Assembly (NCBI RefSeq): GCF_007748115.1
Contig: NZ_CP036289.1
Location: 806,001-870,000, forward strand
Direction of reading: 5' to 3'
Length of the DNA: 64,000 nucleotides
DNA from: Bremerella volcania
GTDB taxonomy: Bacteria > Planctomycetota > Planctomycetia > Pirellulales > Pirellulaceae
The notes beneath the pieces are model-generated. The model searched no databases. It was not told the origin of the DNA and saw only the letters and a list, made by a program, of their open reading frames with translations. Shown one piece after another: positions 1 to 12,100 of this stretch. The translations under genes and the position numbers were made by a program. How positions within the stretch are numbered: position 1 is the first letter of the stretch; each line of letters begins with the position of its first letter.

Positions 1-2099
1 AACAGATTGCCGGCGACCTGTTGCCTGCCGCGACAGCCCAGGAGCGAAACCGATTGCTGGTTGCGACCGGCTTCTTGGCCATTGGCTCGAAGCCTGCATC
101 GGCGATGAACAAAGATTTCCCAATGGATATCGTTGACGATCAGATCAACACGGTCAGCACGGCCGTCATGGGGCTTAGTGTTGCGTGTGCCCGCTGCCAT
201 GACCATAAGCACGATCCTATTCCAACTCGCGACTATTATGCCTTGGCGGGCATTTTCAAGAGTAGTGAGACGCTCTACGGCGCCGCAGGCAACGAGAAAT
301 TGACCGCGCCTCCAACGGAACTGCATATCCTGCAATCCGAACTCCCCGACGCTGGCGCGAAGCTTGAACAGATGAAAGCTTCCCTCGATTTACCTGCCGA
401 ATACTTTGACCAGACCCAGCAGTTAAATCCAGCGGTAAACGTTCCGCTTGATCAATTGCCTGAAGGGTGGAAGGAAGTCGGCTCGTCGAAGTTTTCCCAA
501 GCCGAGTTTGCCCAGCTCAGAGAGTCTTACCTGGAAGGGAGCGCCGCCGATCTGACGGCGGACTATACCGTTTCGTTCTGGTTCAAGAACGAGATGGACA
601 ACAATGCACGGCCAATCACGACATACCTGTTTACCCGTGGTGAGCTTGGTAACAAAGAGATTCCTGGCGACCACCTGGGAATCGGAGGAACGCATGATCC
701 AAAACGAACCGGGCGGTTGTTCGTATTCAACGGCAACAAGAAGAAGGCTTCCCTGGGTGGATCGACCATCATTTCGCCAGGGACGTGGAATCACGTGGTC
801 ATGGTCCGCCAAGGGGATCGGATCCGTGTGTATCTCAATGGAGTACAAAAGCCGGAAATTGATGGCAAGCTCGAATCGACCTTTGGCAATGAGAGTCGTT
901 TCAGCTTCGGGGGAAGAAGCGAAGGCTTCGCACCCCTCACGGGAAACCTGGCTCACTTCAGCTTGTTTTCACAATCGCTTTCCGATACAGATGTCGTTTC
1001 TTTGCACGATGCCTCAGGCCGCCCTAAGGGGGTAACGCAACTTGGACTGGCAATGGGTGTTCGGGAAGCGACGAAGCCTGCGGACTGTAAGGTGCACATC
1101 AATGGCACCAGTGCTAAGTTGGGGGCTGAGGTGCCACGCGGTGCTCTCACCGCATGTTGGAAGGCAGTGCAGGGAGAAGCGTCCTCACCGATCGTCCCGG
1201 ACCTGACGATTCCCGACGCCGGTAGCGGACGACTTGAATTGGCCCATTGGTTAACCGATCCGCGGCAACCCCAAACGTGGCGCGTGATGGTGAATCGAGT
1301 CTGGCTGAAGTTGATGGGGGAAGGGCTGGTCGCAACGCCGGACGATTTCGGCGTGTATGGTGCCCGGCCGACACATCCGGAACTGCTCGATTGGCTCGCG
1401 CAGGACTTTATTGACCGTGGCGGGTCGATCAAAGGATTGATTCGCTCGATTGTGCTGAGTCGAACGTATCAGTTGTCTAGCGACTACGATTCCATTATTG
1501 CCGATCGCGACCCCGAGAACCGATTATTGACGCGGCATCGCAAGCGACGCCTAAGCGCCGAGCAGCTACGCGACTCGATTCTTCTGGCAAGCGGAGCACT
1601 GAACCTGGAGCCTGCCGCAGGGAGTTCTATCCAAGACATCGATGCGCTAATCAACAAGCCTCCGCATGAAGCATCGACGTTGCATCAGCCGAGCAATCAT
1701 CGCAGCATCTATCTTTGCTACATGCGAAATGCCCCGCCTGCTCAACTGGCGGCCTTCGATTTACCCGACGGACTGAAAGTAACCGGCAAACGCAATCAAA
1801 CCGTGTTGCCAGCGCAGTCGCTGTTTCTATTGAACAGTCCCTTCGTTATCGAGCAGGCAGAGAACTTAGCATCGAAGGTAACCGCGGATCCCAAGGCCAC
1901 GACCGAAGAAAAGGTCACGTTCGCCTTCCGGCAAACATTACAACGCGATCCCAACGAGTCCGAGTTACAACAAGCGGTTACGCTCATTGATCGGCTCGAA
2001 AGCGAAAACTCCAGTGCGTCCGATAGCCACCAAGTGCATCCCTGGGCCGTCTTGTGTCAGGGCTTGTTCGCCGCCAATGAGTTTCGCTATGTCGATTAA
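1..2099 (+). CDS. DUF1549/DUF1553 cytochrome-associated protein with LamG-like insert (5' truncated)
   Basis: The reading frame is open at the window edge, so the true start lies upstream. The first residues (QIAGDLLP) belong to the planctomycete DUF1549 domain, which continues to about residue 90 and holds a CARCH motif of the heme-binding type followed by DHK. A LamG/concanavalin-like segment sits at about residues 170-330 (VSFWFK, WNHVVMVRQGDRIRVYLNG). The C-terminal half is DUF1553 (LAHWLTDPRQP, MVNRVW, LSRTYQLS, LNSPFV). The family is common in Planctomycetota and is thought to act in the cell envelope with a DUF1501 partner; its biochemical role is not established. The DUF1501 gene follows 48 bp downstream, which is the standard pairing. 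Confidence 0.93.
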   Translation, partial: QIAGDLLPAATAQERNRLLVATGFLAIGSKPASAMNKDFPMDIVDDQINTVSTAVMGLSVACARCHDHKHDPIPTRDYYALAGIFKSSETLYGAAGNEKLTAPPTELHILQSELPDAGAKLEQMKASLDLPAEYFDQTQQLNPAVNVPLDQLPEGWKEVGSSKFSQAEFAQLRESYLEGSAADLTADYTVSFWFKNEMDNNARPITTYLFTRGELGNKEIPGDHLGIGGTHDPKRTGRLFVFNGNKKKASLGGSTIISPGTWNHVVMVRQGDRIRVYLNGVQKPEIDGKLESTFGNESRFSFGGRSEGFAPLTGNLAHFSLFSQSLSDTDVVSLHDASGRPKGVTQLGLAMGVREATKPADCKVHINGTSAKLGAEVPRGALTACWKAVQGEASSPIVPDLTIPDAGSGRLELAHWLTDPRQPQTWRVMVNRVWLKLMGEGLVATPDDFGVYGARPTHPELLDWLAQDFIDRGGSIKGLIRSIVLSRTYQLSSDYDSIIADRDPENRLLTRHRKRRLSAEQLRDSILLASGALNLEPAAGSSIQDIDALINKPPHEASTLHQPSNHRSIYLCYMRNAPPAQLAAFDLPDGLKVTGKRNQTVLPAQSLFLLNSPFVIEQAENLASKVTADPKATTEEKVTFAFRQTLQRDPNESELQQAVTLIDRLESENSSASDSHQVHPWAVLCQGLFAANEFRYVD

Positions 2100-2147
2100 A
2101 CCCCACAAATGACAATTGTTGGTACCCAGCCAAACACGAGGTCTCCC

Positions 2148-3494
2148 ATGATTCCATCTCGCAGAAACCTGTTGCAAGCAGCATCGTGCGGGTTCGGGTA
2201 CTTGGCCCTATCGGCACTATGTCAGCAGTCGACTTTGGCAGAATCTTCTGGTTCGTTGGAGCCGAAAGTACCGCCGCTGCGTCCGAGAGCCCGACGGGTC
2301 ATTTTTCTGTGCATGAGCGGCGGGCCGGCTCAATTGGATTTGTTCGACTACAAGCCGCAAACAGGTCAGAAGAAGCATCCCGGTTCGGTCTATCCATTCA
2401 GGCAGCGCGGCGAAAGCGGCCAATGGATTTCGGATCTCTTGCCGGAAACGTCGCGACATGCCGATAAGCTTTGCATGATCAACGGCATGCATGCCGATAC
2501 TGGCAACCACGCGCAATCGTTCCTGCAACTTCATACTGGCGAACGGCTCCGGCAGCGCCCCAGCATGGGCGCGTGGATCAACTATGGCCTGGGGACCGAG
2601 AACCAGAATTTGCCTGGCTTCATCAGTCTAAATACCTCGAAGCCCTCCGTTTTTTCAAGTGCGTTTCTCCCGCCTGTCTACGAGGGAACGCCGATCGGTA
2701 CCAACGGCGAGAACATGTCGAACGCCACAATCAACAACATCCGTGGCGATCATCTCTCCGACAAGGCCAAACGTCAACAGTTGGATTTCATCCAGGCTCT
2801 GAACCAGCAGCACCTCCAGCAGAATCCAGATGCGGGAAAGCTGGAAGGGGTGATCGAGTCGATGGAACTCGCCTATCGCATGCAGAGTACCGCACCGCAA
2901 TTGCTCGATACCAGCACCGAGTCGGAAGAAACGCTCCAGCGATATCGTGTTGGTAAGTCGCTTTCGGTTGGAACTTGTATGCCTTCTGATTTTGGCCGCC
3001 AATGCCTCTTGGCCCGACGGTTTGCGGAAGCAGGCGTCCGTTTCATCGAACTCAATCATGGAAGTTGGGACCAGCATAAGAACCATCGGCGCGACTTGGA
3101 AGCCAACTGCGAAGTCACCGATGCCCCCATCGCAGCGCTGCTGGACGACCTCGAGATGCGCGGAATGCTGGACGACACGCTGGTTGTCTGGGGAGGTGAG
3201 TTTGGCCGACCAGGCTTGACGCCGGACAACGGCAAGGACGAAAGTGGACACAACTACCGCGGCTTCACCTTCTGGATGGCTGGCGGCGGAGTGAAGGCCG
3301 GCTACACGCACGGCAAGACCGACGAGACTGGCTCACGCGCGGTGGAAGGGAAAGTTCATTTTCGCGATCTGCATGCGACTATTCTGCATGCCCTTGGGCT
3401 TGAGCACGACCGCCTGACGTTCTTTCACGAAGGAAGAGAACACCGCCTGACCGGACCAGAAGGTGGTAAGGTAGTCCACGAGATACTTGCCTGA
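2148..3494 (+). CDS. DUF1501 (sulfatase-like fold) Tat-exported protein
   Basis: A 448-residue DUF1501 protein. I choose the ATG at 2148, giving [15 protein letters not shown], because it produces a twin-arginine signal; an in-frame ATG at 2109 would add 13 residues of no apparent use. The core shows the family hallmarks: [24 protein letters not shown] near the start (deliberately read as consecutive blocks, first part [13 protein letters not shown]), [10 protein letters not shown], and VVWGGEFGR followed by GHN near the C-terminus. DUF1501 proteins resemble alkaline phosphatase/sulfatase folds and nearly always follow a DUF1549/DUF1553 gene, as here. The substrate is unknown. Folded export by Tat into the periplasm is inferred from the RR motif. 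Confidence 0.93.
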   Translation: MIPSRRNLLQAASCGFGYLALSALCQQSTLAESSGSLEPKVPPLRPRARRVIFLCMSGGPAQLDLFDYKPQTGQKKHPGSVYPFRQRGESGQWISDLLPETSRHADKLCMINGMHADTGNHAQSFLQLHTGERLRQRPSMGAWINYGLGTENQNLPGFISLNTSKPSVFSSAFLPPVYEGTPIGTNGENMSNATINNIRGDHLSDKAKRQQLDFIQALNQQHLQQNPDAGKLEGVIESMELAYRMQSTAPQLLDTSTESEETLQRYRVGKSLSVGTCMPSDFGRQCLLARRFAEAGVRFIELNHGSWDQHKNHRRDLEANCEVTDAPIAALLDDLEMRGMLDDTLVVWGGEFGRPGLTPDNGKDESGHNYRGFTFWMAGGGVKAGYTHGKTDETGSRAVEGKVHFRDLHATILHALGLEHDRLTFFHEGREHRLTGPEGGKVVHEILA

Positions 3495-3733
3495 GTCTCT
3501 CGCTCTTGGTGGCAACTGCGTTGTACGCATCACGGCGAGAAAGGTCATCGGTAGTAAATAACCGTTGGAGGGAACAGCGTTTCGAACGGTTTTGGCGAAA
3601 GGATCAGGTCCCGACAGGTTACGCCGTCTTTGCCGAAGGCCCGCCACCTGTGCCAATCTCGCCAGTGGTCAAAGCTGCTGAGGGTCAAAGATGGACGTGT
3701 CCTGAGCACGTGATCGTGTTACTTCAATTTGCA

Positions 3734-3787
3734 TCGGCACGACGGACATTCCTGCTCCGATTCTTGTTCCAAGTAGTGCCGAGTTTT
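3734..3787 (+). terminator. Possible intrinsic terminator of the DUF1549-DUF1501 operon
   Basis: A 7-bp inverted repeat, TCGGCAC (3734-3740) and GTGCCGA (3776-3782), is followed by G and a run of five T. The loop is long (35 nt) but can form an inner GGACA/TGTTCC stem. It lies between the converging DUF1501 gene and the 1768-aa gene. The rest of 3495-3797 shows no gene. Confidence 0.45.
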
Positions 3788-3797
3788 TAATCTTGAA

Positions 3798-6700
3798 TTA
3801 CTCCCATGATCGAATCAGGGAGAGAGGCAATTCGATGTTCTTGATATGCAGTAGTGGCCGGTTTATGTCGGCCGGAACGATGCTGGCGTAAAGAAGCAGG
3901 TCGAAGACCAAGCGTCCATCCTGTGCAGGAGCGTGGGTGTCGTTCCAACTCGCCAGTTCCGTGACCAGCATATGAATCAAATCGCGTCTTTGATCGGGAT
4001 CGAGTTTGATCTCCGTTGGAGGAAGAAGTCTTTGGGCGGATGAAACGGGAATCTCTAGTATCGGTTGAGGGTTGCTGCTTCCTAAGTCTACTCGCCCTGA
4101 GGCATCAAAGGCATATCGCATTTCCAGGCGAGCCAGTCGTTCTGGCCGAATCACGTCGGGAGTATTGGCGAAGAAAGATGTGAATAGCTTCTCAAGATGT
4201 TCCGTCAGCGACCTGACTGTTGGGGGATCGGACAAGGGGATCGGATCGGTTACCAACAGGTGAGGAATCAGAGGATCTGCGAGCGTGACTTCTCCCGTTT
4301 TATAGACGAAATCACTACGCACTGCGTATTTTGGATCGCCCGGCGTTGCGGACGGCGGAACGAGTACCAGATTTCGCAACATGTGACTGCGCGGCTTGCT
4401 CGATTCAAAACGCAAGACGTCGATTCCCTGTACCTCGACCAGGCGACCTCGATAACCGTCCGTTTCCACGGGATCGGGTTCCAAAAATCTAGCGGTTGTA
4501 CTGTGAGGTTCCAACGTAACCTCAGCATCGGTGCTAGGAAAAGGTCCAATCAATGTGGCCAACTCGTCAATATCTTTCCAACGAATCCGAGCCAATCGAT
4601 TGTCAGGCGAATTGGGGACGCCGGGTGTAAAGTCGTCGATTTCGTATTCAAGGCGACGATCGCCCACCCTGCTCACAGCGGCGGAGGAAGGTGCAAGAGC
4701 CATGGTCGCCAGGGTTTCGGCGACTGCGGATGTTCGCTCGACGAAACGCTTCAAAAACTTTGGCCGGTAGGCTGGGTCGATGCCAGCGGTGCGAAGTGCC
4801 TTGAAGTACTGGTTGGGGTTGGGGAACGAAGTGTGAAACAGTAGTAACTCAGTCAGAAGGTCTCGGCTGACCGCCATTGCACGCAACGTCGAGGGAGCAA
4901 CGTTCAGGTCAACGGTTAGACGCATCGTATCTTGTTGTTCCATTCTCGCCTCGTAGACCAACTGATAGTCCCAAAAGCGCGCGTTCTGCAATGTCGGTGT
5001 CAGGTCACTGTCTTGGCGGTCGAGTGAAAGCTCGGCCGCATGACTGGTCAGTCGCGGCGTATCGGGATATACGCGTAGAGGAATCGGGATGTCGACCTGG
5101 TTACCGCCGGCGACGTCAATTGAAATAGGGTTGATCAATGTCAGCCAGCGCGAGTCTTGAAAGCTCGCTTCTACGCCGCACGGGGTCGATCCTTTTTTGA
5201 TGTCGTATTCGAGGTGCGTAAATTGGAACGTCAGCGAGCGCGATTCCGGTGGCCTACGGTCCGAAGATGGCTGATCGATTAGAACTGTCAGGCGGGGTGG
5301 CTGTTCTTCGAACGGGCTCTGAAAGCGAATCTTACTATTCTGGTAGTTTAAAGTAACGCTGGAGCGCTGCTTTTCGGCTATCTTTCCGAACCACGCGATT
5401 CCCCCTTGCTCGCGATGAGATTGCATTGCGACCGGAGGAATCGCGTCGAACTGCAGGATCACGTCCAGACCGTAGATCGCGTTTAGCGTACTCAACACGC
5501 GTTGACGAAATGCATTGCGAGCCGATGTCTGAGCACAAGTCTGAGGATCCGGAGCGTTCTGATAAAGCCCGACGATCAACTGTTCTGGAAGACCGTTGGA
5601 TATCTCTCGCTTCGCATCAATGATTCGTTGAAGACTGTCGCGTCCGAATTTCTTGTTGCCTGCCGTGGTGTCTTCCACGGTCAAAATCGAACGGACTGTG
5701 GGAGGCGCGAGGAATGATTCGACGGTACCCAGATATCGACGAGATTCAGCATCGATTTCTACTTCAGTGAACTTCTTGTCCAGTGGATCACCATCGCTGG
5801 CCCCGGGGAGTGGCATTGCCGCAGGGATGCCGTTCAATTCGCGACCTTCCAGCTTTGTCGTGAGAGGGCGGGGTGCAAATACAAGATCTGTTTGTTCCTC
5901 AGTGCGAGAAACCTGACGCAATTCTGGGACTAAACGTTTCTTGTCTAGAATCCAGCTTTGTGGGGTGCCGTCGTCGCGCACGCCCAGCGCGAAATGAAAT
6001 CCCTGAGATGCAAAAAGCGCCTCGAACTTCGTGGCGAATGCAAGCATGCTTTGATCATTGCTTTTAACCTCGTCTCCTGGCAGAGAGATTGGGACTTGGA
6101 CTTTCCTGGCGGAAGGAAACGCATAAGGGGCCGCATCCCAGGGCTCTTTAATTTTGGCGAAAAGGCTATCGTCGCCGTTTCGGAAAACGACCAGGGTGAC
6201 GTCGAGAGAATAGAAGTCGGCAGGAAAACTCAAGTCAGGTTTGCCTAACTTGATGACGACATCGGGCAAGGGAGTCGCTGGGGCGTCGGGCAGTGGAACT
6301 TGATCGACAAACTCCACAAGTTCCCCCTTGCATTCGTTAAGAATTTTCGCAGGATCTCCGGTCATGCCCTTCAGGCTAAGCTCGATTTGGGACTGTAAGC
6401 GGCGATCATTCAACTGCAATTTGATTTGCTGATACCGCTTCCATATCTCGACGCGTTGTTCCAGAGTTAAGCGGTGCTCGGCCTGGTTGTCGACAACTTC
6501 CACGTCATATGGATTGCACTCAAGACGAACCACAAACTGGCCGTCTTCAATATCAAAACGCGATCGCAGACCTGGCCACTGGCGGGGATGGATGAGCTTA
6601 TCAAAATATCGCAGCGAAAGGTCGATGCTTGATGGTGATCCGGTGGCCGCTGGGAACTGGTTGCCATAGACATCACAGAACCCGAAACTGACATGGATAG

Positions 6701-9104
6701 GGGGGCCGCCGATGCCTGCATAAGGTGTGGTGAAGGGTTGGGTAAGAACTTGTAGGACCCCATCCCATGTCCACGGCTCGGTTGTTGAGGCCCCCGAAGC
6801 CTGGACGTCCGAACTGTTGGCATTCGGATCGATCGCTCGTAAGGGAAGCGTTAACGGAAACTTACGATATTCCTCTGTATCGGGAGTGGTGACCTGGTAA
6901 GCGAGGCGGCTGAATAGGTTGTCCAGATAATGTCGGACTTCTTCATTGCTTAGATCCAGTCCGACACTGTCGGTTGGCGTCGCGATGCGGTCGCGTGTTA
7001 CGCGAAATCCGACGCTCCCCGGCGGCATGCGAGTATCGAATTCGTTGACGGGATGAAATTCTAGGGGACCGGCTGCCTTGGCACGATCCAACCGTGCGTA
7101 AACATACTGAGTCGCGTCGCCTGATGGCGCGTCTGGGATTGGTCCGCTGACCCCGTTGTAATACGGTCGGACCGCTGGATCCTCTGAGGTCTTCTTGAAG
7201 CGAACAAGGATCTGAAGTTGGACTTGATCGGTGTTCAAGACTTCGAACAGCTCAGATAGCGGATCGTCGCCTGGTGAAGGCTCGTAATACAGATAGTACC
7301 CACCACCATTGACCAGACAGGCATTCTCTACCAAGCGAAGAAAGCCCCGTTCCTGGCCGATCGACGCGACGTCCGGATCGGCGACTTCCCGGGCGAGCAA
7401 CGCGGCACCTGCTTCCCGGAAAGTAACCGAAGAAGGGGCCGTTTCCGTTGACAGGTTCGTACGTAGCAAAATGCACTGATTCGCGTCGACGTTGCTCGAC
7501 AGGCTATCGGACGCAAATCCGTTCTTGCTCTCGCCAGCACCAGTGGGATAGAGAACAAACACTTCCGCTTGATCGCTTTGGAAGTTTCCTAGCAGTTCCG
7601 TAAGCCGTCGGCGATTGTCTTCCGACATGCCGACCAGTTCGTAAAGGTTTTTCACCGGGGAAGGCGGATCCTCGCCGGATGTGCGTTCCGCGGTCGTATC
7701 GACGACTTGGCGGATCAACATCGGAATCAGTGTAATCCATCGCAGATCCGTTAGCTCCTGGTCGGGTGGATCCGCGCCGGCCTGGTTGTTCTGACTTGCC
7801 ACATCGGCGAAAAGCCGCAAACGAATCCTTTGGTCGACGTCGGTCGCGTCGGAATCTTTCAGATTATCACGAATCCGCTTCAGTTCCTGCTGAAGCCCTG
7901 ATGAAAACTTCAAGATCGCAGGATGCGTTTCAGCAACATCCCATTGATAGGCTTCCGTAAATGCGAAACGACGAGGATTCTTTTCGATGGGGTTGATCGG
8001 CGCGGCTGAGCGGATCTGCGTCGGGACCGAATTCGACATGAACTGCTGCATCTGCTGCCCATTGATCGTTTCGGTCGTTGGAGGAACCGTACCGAAATTC
8101 ACCCAACTTGCTGGCAGTGTGGCTGATCTGCCGAGAGCGACCTCGTAAGCACCAACTGGATCGTCAGGGTCAAATTCAGTGATCGAGAATTGTTGACCTG
8201 ACCAAACATAGTGTCCTTCGAATGTGGCGGACGTAGTCGCGAGATCGGCAAATTGATCCGGGATACGCAGTCCGCTTAGAAAGTCGTTCGTCAACATGGC
8301 GCCGATTCGTTCAAAATCTATCTTTTGCGCCTCTTCAACCTCAAAGTCCCCGTCTAACAATTCCCCCAACGTCAGTGACTCTTGGCCACTGGCGACAAAC
8401 GCATCGTGATAGGCGTCGTTGACTAACGAGACAAGTCGATCGAAGTACTGTTCAAAGAGCAGCGTTGCGTACGAAAGTTCGGATCGATCTTTCGCCGGAT
8501 GGGTGACCCCAGGCGCATCTTCGAAACGCACCAACAACGATTCCAGTACCTCGTCAAACTGGTCTTCAAATTCCGAACTGCGTGGCTGGTGCTGGTGGAA
8601 GTCGATAAGCAGCGACTGCTCGGCGGCGGTCAACTGGAGCCCTGGAATCATTGGAAAGAAGACGAAATCCTTGGATTGCTCATCCGCTTCCGCGAAGCCC
8701 GACAGAACGACGTTGAAGTTTTGTGATAGCAATCGGACGATCTGGGGGTAGTCGAGTCCACGGCCAGTGCTTGTCCGAGCCAAGGTCTTGGGCAGCAGCA
8801 ATCGCTCGCGCAGCCCTGAAGAATTATTGACGGAGGTTCCGTTGATTCGGATTTCATCATCGGGAACGCTCGGAAATCGCTTACCCAATTGGTCTGGAGT
8901 GAGCACCGTTGCGCGTGTCAGCGCAGGGGGTGCGAGATGGCACTGCAGGGCTGCCAGCCAAGCCACCTTGCAAAGTTGTTGAAAGCTGTCTCCCGACTCC
9001 CCCACTGGGATTCCTAAAGCGGCAACGTACTGCGGGACTGTTTCGGAGTCCACTTGACGTAGCGTCATCGCCGGGGTGAAGTAAAGTTCTAGTAGGGGCG
9101 CCAT
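3798..9104 (-). CDS. Giant hypothetical protein C (1768 aa), last gene of a three-gene unit
   Basis: I do not recognise this protein. The ATG at 9104 has a GAGG motif upstream and begins only 2 bp after the stop of the 1504-aa gene, so the two are almost certainly co-transcribed. It has no signal peptide, no evident membrane segment and no obvious catalytic motif. The N-terminal ~300 residues look helical (LLELYFTPAMTLRQVD, an acidic stretch around LGELLDGDFEVEEAQ). The remainder looks beta-rich and is full of short hydrophobic strands separated by Asp/Pro/Ser loops. Length and composition suggest a large structural or scaffold protein rather than an enzyme; that is inference. Long open frames on the opposite strand here are shadows. 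Confidence 0.85.
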   Translation of the reverse strand: MAPLLELYFTPAMTLRQVDSETVPQYVAALGIPVGESGDSFQQLCKVAWLAALQCHLAPPALTRATVLTPDQLGKRFPSVPDDEIRINGTSVNNSSGLRERLLLPKTLARTSTGRGLDYPQIVRLLSQNFNVVLSGFAEADEQSKDFVFFPMIPGLQLTAAEQSLLIDFHQHQPRSSEFEDQFDEVLESLLVRFEDAPGVTHPAKDRSELSYATLLFEQYFDRLVSLVNDAYHDAFVASGQESLTLGELLDGDFEVEEAQKIDFERIGAMLTNDFLSGLRIPDQFADLATTSATFEGHYVWSGQQFSITEFDPDDPVGAYEVALGRSATLPASWVNFGTVPPTTETINGQQMQQFMSNSVPTQIRSAAPINPIEKNPRRFAFTEAYQWDVAETHPAILKFSSGLQQELKRIRDNLKDSDATDVDQRIRLRLFADVASQNNQAGADPPDQELTDLRWITLIPMLIRQVVDTTAERTSGEDPPSPVKNLYELVGMSEDNRRRLTELLGNFQSDQAEVFVLYPTGAGESKNGFASDSLSSNVDANQCILLRTNLSTETAPSSVTFREAGAALLAREVADPDVASIGQERGFLRLVENACLVNGGGYYLYYEPSPGDDPLSELFEVLNTDQVQLQILVRFKKTSEDPAVRPYYNGVSGPIPDAPSGDATQYVYARLDRAKAAGPLEFHPVNEFDTRMPPGSVGFRVTRDRIATPTDSVGLDLSNEEVRHYLDNLFSRLAYQVTTPDTEEYRKFPLTLPLRAIDPNANSSDVQASGASTTEPWTWDGVLQVLTQPFTTPYAGIGGPPIHVSFGFCDVYGNQFPAATGSPSSIDLSLRYFDKLIHPRQWPGLRSRFDIEDGQFVVRLECNPYDVEVVDNQAEHRLTLEQRVEIWKRYQQIKLQLNDRRLQSQIELSLKGMTGDPAKILNECKGELVEFVDQVPLPDAPATPLPDVVIKLGKPDLSFPADFYSLDVTLVVFRNGDDSLFAKIKEPWDAAPYAFPSARKVQVPISLPGDEVKSNDQSMLAFATKFEALFASQGFHFALGVRDDGTPQSWILDKKRLVPELRQVSRTEEQTDLVFAPRPLTTKLEGRELNGIPAAMPLPGASDGDPLDKKFTEVEIDAESRRYLGTVESFLAPPTVRSILTVEDTTAGNKKFGRDSLQRIIDAKREISNGLPEQLIVGLYQNAPDPQTCAQTSARNAFRQRVLSTLNAIYGLDVILQFDAIPPVAMQSHREQGGIAWFGKIAEKQRSSVTLNYQNSKIRFQSPFEEQPPRLTVLIDQPSSDRRPPESRSLTFQFTHLEYDIKKGSTPCGVEASFQDSRWLTLINPISIDVAGGNQVDIPIPLRVYPDTPRLTSHAAELSLDRQDSDLTPTLQNARFWDYQLVYEARMEQQDTMRLTVDLNVAPSTLRAMAVSRDLLTELLLFHTSFPNPNQYFKALRTAGIDPAYRPKFLKRFVERTSAVAETLATMALAPSSAAVSRVGDRRLEYEIDDFTPGVPNSPDNRLARIRWKDIDELATLIGPFPSTDAEVTLEPHSTTARFLEPDPVETDGYRGRLVEVQGIDVLRFESSKPRSHMLRNLVLVPPSATPGDPKYAVRSDFVYKTGEVTLADPLIPHLLVTDPIPLSDPPTVRSLTEHLEKLFTSFFANTPDVIRPERLARLEMRYAFDASGRVDLGSSNPQPILEIPVSSAQRLLPPTEIKLDPDQRRDLIHMLVTELASWNDTHAPAQDGRLVFDLLLYASIVPADINRPLLHIKNIELPLSLIRSWE

Positions 9105-9106
9105 TG

Positions 9107-12100
9107 TTAAGCCTCAAGCAGGGTGAACAAATCGGTGAACAGGTCTTCATCCCAATCGATCTGAGAGTCGTCCTGAGCTTCAAGCATCGCCGGCTCACCA
9201 GCCATCGATGTCAAGCGGGCTTCCCTGGCAGTGCTACTGTCGGAGCCGATAGGGAAGTCGAGGCGAATGTGCATCTCGAATTTGAACGTGAAGGAGATCT
9301 TGATTTTCTTGCCGAAGATTTTGATCGTCTTGATCACCACCTCGACGCTAACTTTCACATTAGCCTCGATGCCCGGAACGGAGATCTCGAACGATTTGCC
9401 GGGCAACTGCTGAATTCGAAACGGCATACCGATTTCGATCGTGATATGGACCGCTGCCTTCACGATTCCAAAATCGACGGAGCCAAACAATATGCCAATA
9501 ATCCCAACCCGGCCCACAAGGGCATAGGCGTCCGGGGGCAGGATATCCGAGTTGTCTTTGTGGTAGCCTAAGGCGCCTTCCAAGATTCCATACACGGAGA
9601 CACTGACGCCAAAGCTGAAGATCCCCTTGGTAACCTCTTTCCCTAGGCCGATGCTAAGTCCCAGGCCAAATACGGCTACGCGGGCATCTGCCGGCAATCC
9701 AGGCAGCATGTTCGTGGAGACGCCCAGTAACCTCCCGACGTAGAAGCCCCCCTTGCCGATAAATGGGAATATCTGCAGATTGAAGCAGCGTTCAAAACTT
9801 AACTGCCAAGGGAATCCCAGATCGAGGCGGAAGTCACCATTGGTGTAGACCTCGATTCCGATGATCGGTAAGGTCAGCGATGCGGCCCCCAATTCAATCT
9901 GGCGTATCGCGTCGGGTAAGCGAATCTCGGCGGAATAGACTCCCAGTTCGTCGGTAATCTTGCGGTAGACTACTTGCAGGGCAAACAACTTGGCCACGTC
10001 GATCTTCAGCCCATACAAATGGGGATCGTTGAAGATCACGCCCAACTTGACGCTATCGACGACTTGCAGATCAAAGCCAGCGGTCCACTCGTTCTCACGC
10101 GAGTAGTGCATGACCGTGCGAAGCTTCTGACAAGGCTCGTCACCAAGCGCGGTACGGTAGTCTTTGAGTTGCTTGATAATGCTGTCGAAGTTTTGCGGTC
10201 CTCCACCGGAGGGTGCTTCGATTTGGACCCTTTGACCAGCGCCGACGAATTGCTTGTCACTGTCGAATGAGAGGCCGCCAAACCAGCCAACTCGGTCCCC
10301 TAGTGGGTCATCTGGATTTGGGAAGAGGTAGATGTTTAGCTTTTTGCCCTCGCCGGACTCGTCGGGAATCGAGATGCCGAGCAACTCCAGTGTGCAGTCT
10401 CTCATGGCAATCGCGAAGAATCGCTTCTCATTGCCCGCACCGAATCTCTCGATACATACCTGGAAGTCCTCGATCGTCAGCTTGATGACCCCCTGGATGC
10501 CCAGTTCCATGCGTCCGTTGGGAAGTTTCATCCCTAGTACGGGTAACTCAGGCTTCAGTTGCTGCCAACCGACGAAGATTTCCGCCTTCAAATCCTTCAA
10601 AGACGAGGTGAGCTCTCCAAGTGAACCCAGGTCGAGGGCGAAGCTGAAGCCGTAGTCAAACTTCACGTCAAAGTCGCCGGTGGCCGCAGACAAGGGCAGA
10701 AAGCCAAGGTCGGTCAAGTTGACGAGTTTGTCGCTTAAGCTGAAGAAAAACTCGCGCAGCTTCAGCGGTATGTGCGTCAGGAGCGAAGATTCACACTTAT
10801 TGTCGGTCAGATCGAACGACACGATGCCTGGGTCGAAGTCGACTGGCTGCAGGTCGCTGCCTCCCTCTCGAAAACGGAAAGTGGCGCTCAAGTCTTTGAA
10901 CTTCACGCCTTCGATGCATAGATAATCCTCGATCGTATCTCCGGATGAGATTTCCCCGTCAATCAAGAACTGTGTTTTTCGAAACCCGGAGGCATCCGGG
11001 GCGACCGTGACCATGGTGACCTTGCGTATGGTCACGTTTTCAATGAATTTGCTGACCGCGTCAAAGGTGATCTTCTGGTTTCCGGCATAGGCGAACGTAT
11101 ACGTATCCAGCCCATCCTTTTGCGCGTAGCTTCCCAGCAGAGTGACCGTATTCGTGTCGTCCTTCGTTTTCTGCTTGAACATCTCGGCTGAGGTCAATTC
11201 GACCTTGGCGTTGAATTGCCGCAGTTTCGATTGCTCGAAGAGTACTTGTAGTGACCTCACCAGGATCTTGTAGGCGGGGCCTCCCTCAGGCTTTTTCTCT
11301 TTGGGAGCGTTGTAATCTAGTAGGGCAAATGCGGATGTCCGCTCCGATTCGACCTGCCCGTTAGCGTTACCGGAGAAACGCGTGGCATTGAAGCCGACAT
11401 GGTCCCAACGAAGTTCTTTAAGATCGATCCCAATCGCCAGTCCCTGCAATTGGTCCGGTAGATTTTGGGAATCAAGGACCAAATTGATACCCAAAATCCC
11501 GTTCCAGTTGGGATCGTGGAGTTTCTGATAGATCCCCTTGTAGAGGTCAAGTTTCCGATCCTTGGAATTGAGTTCCTCTGTCCGCTTCTGTTGAATTCGT
11601 TTGACGTACGCACGAACGGCCTCTTTATCGTTGGCCGAGTGCAGGCCAGCGGCCCAAAGGGTCTCATCTTCTGCCAGTTCCGCGAACGACTTGCCTTCAT
11701 ACAACTTGAAAATCAAGAGTGGCCGATCCTCGGGCGGGGTCGTGCGATCGAATTTAAAAGCAAATGCCCAACTCAAGATTTTGAACGTGTCGTCGTCGAA
11801 TATGACGCCGGTAGGAATGCGCGAGAGTACCGCGAAGAGACGATTGCGCTGCAGTGCGTCGACGAGATTCTGATTCTCGAAGACGTTCTTCAGCGTGAGG
11901 AAGGCGTCCTCATTGGGCGGCTCGGACCTGGCCAATTGCAAGGTCTCATAGCGGAATCCTTGTTGCGGGTTGGTCTGTACGATCAAACCCTGTGGCGTGA
12001 CGGTGTCCTGCAGTTCTTCGTCCGTTCGCTCGGCAAAGGAGACCGGTGCGGGGGGCGCCGTTGCTTGAACTTGCCCGATGATCTCTCGTCGCGATGGCTG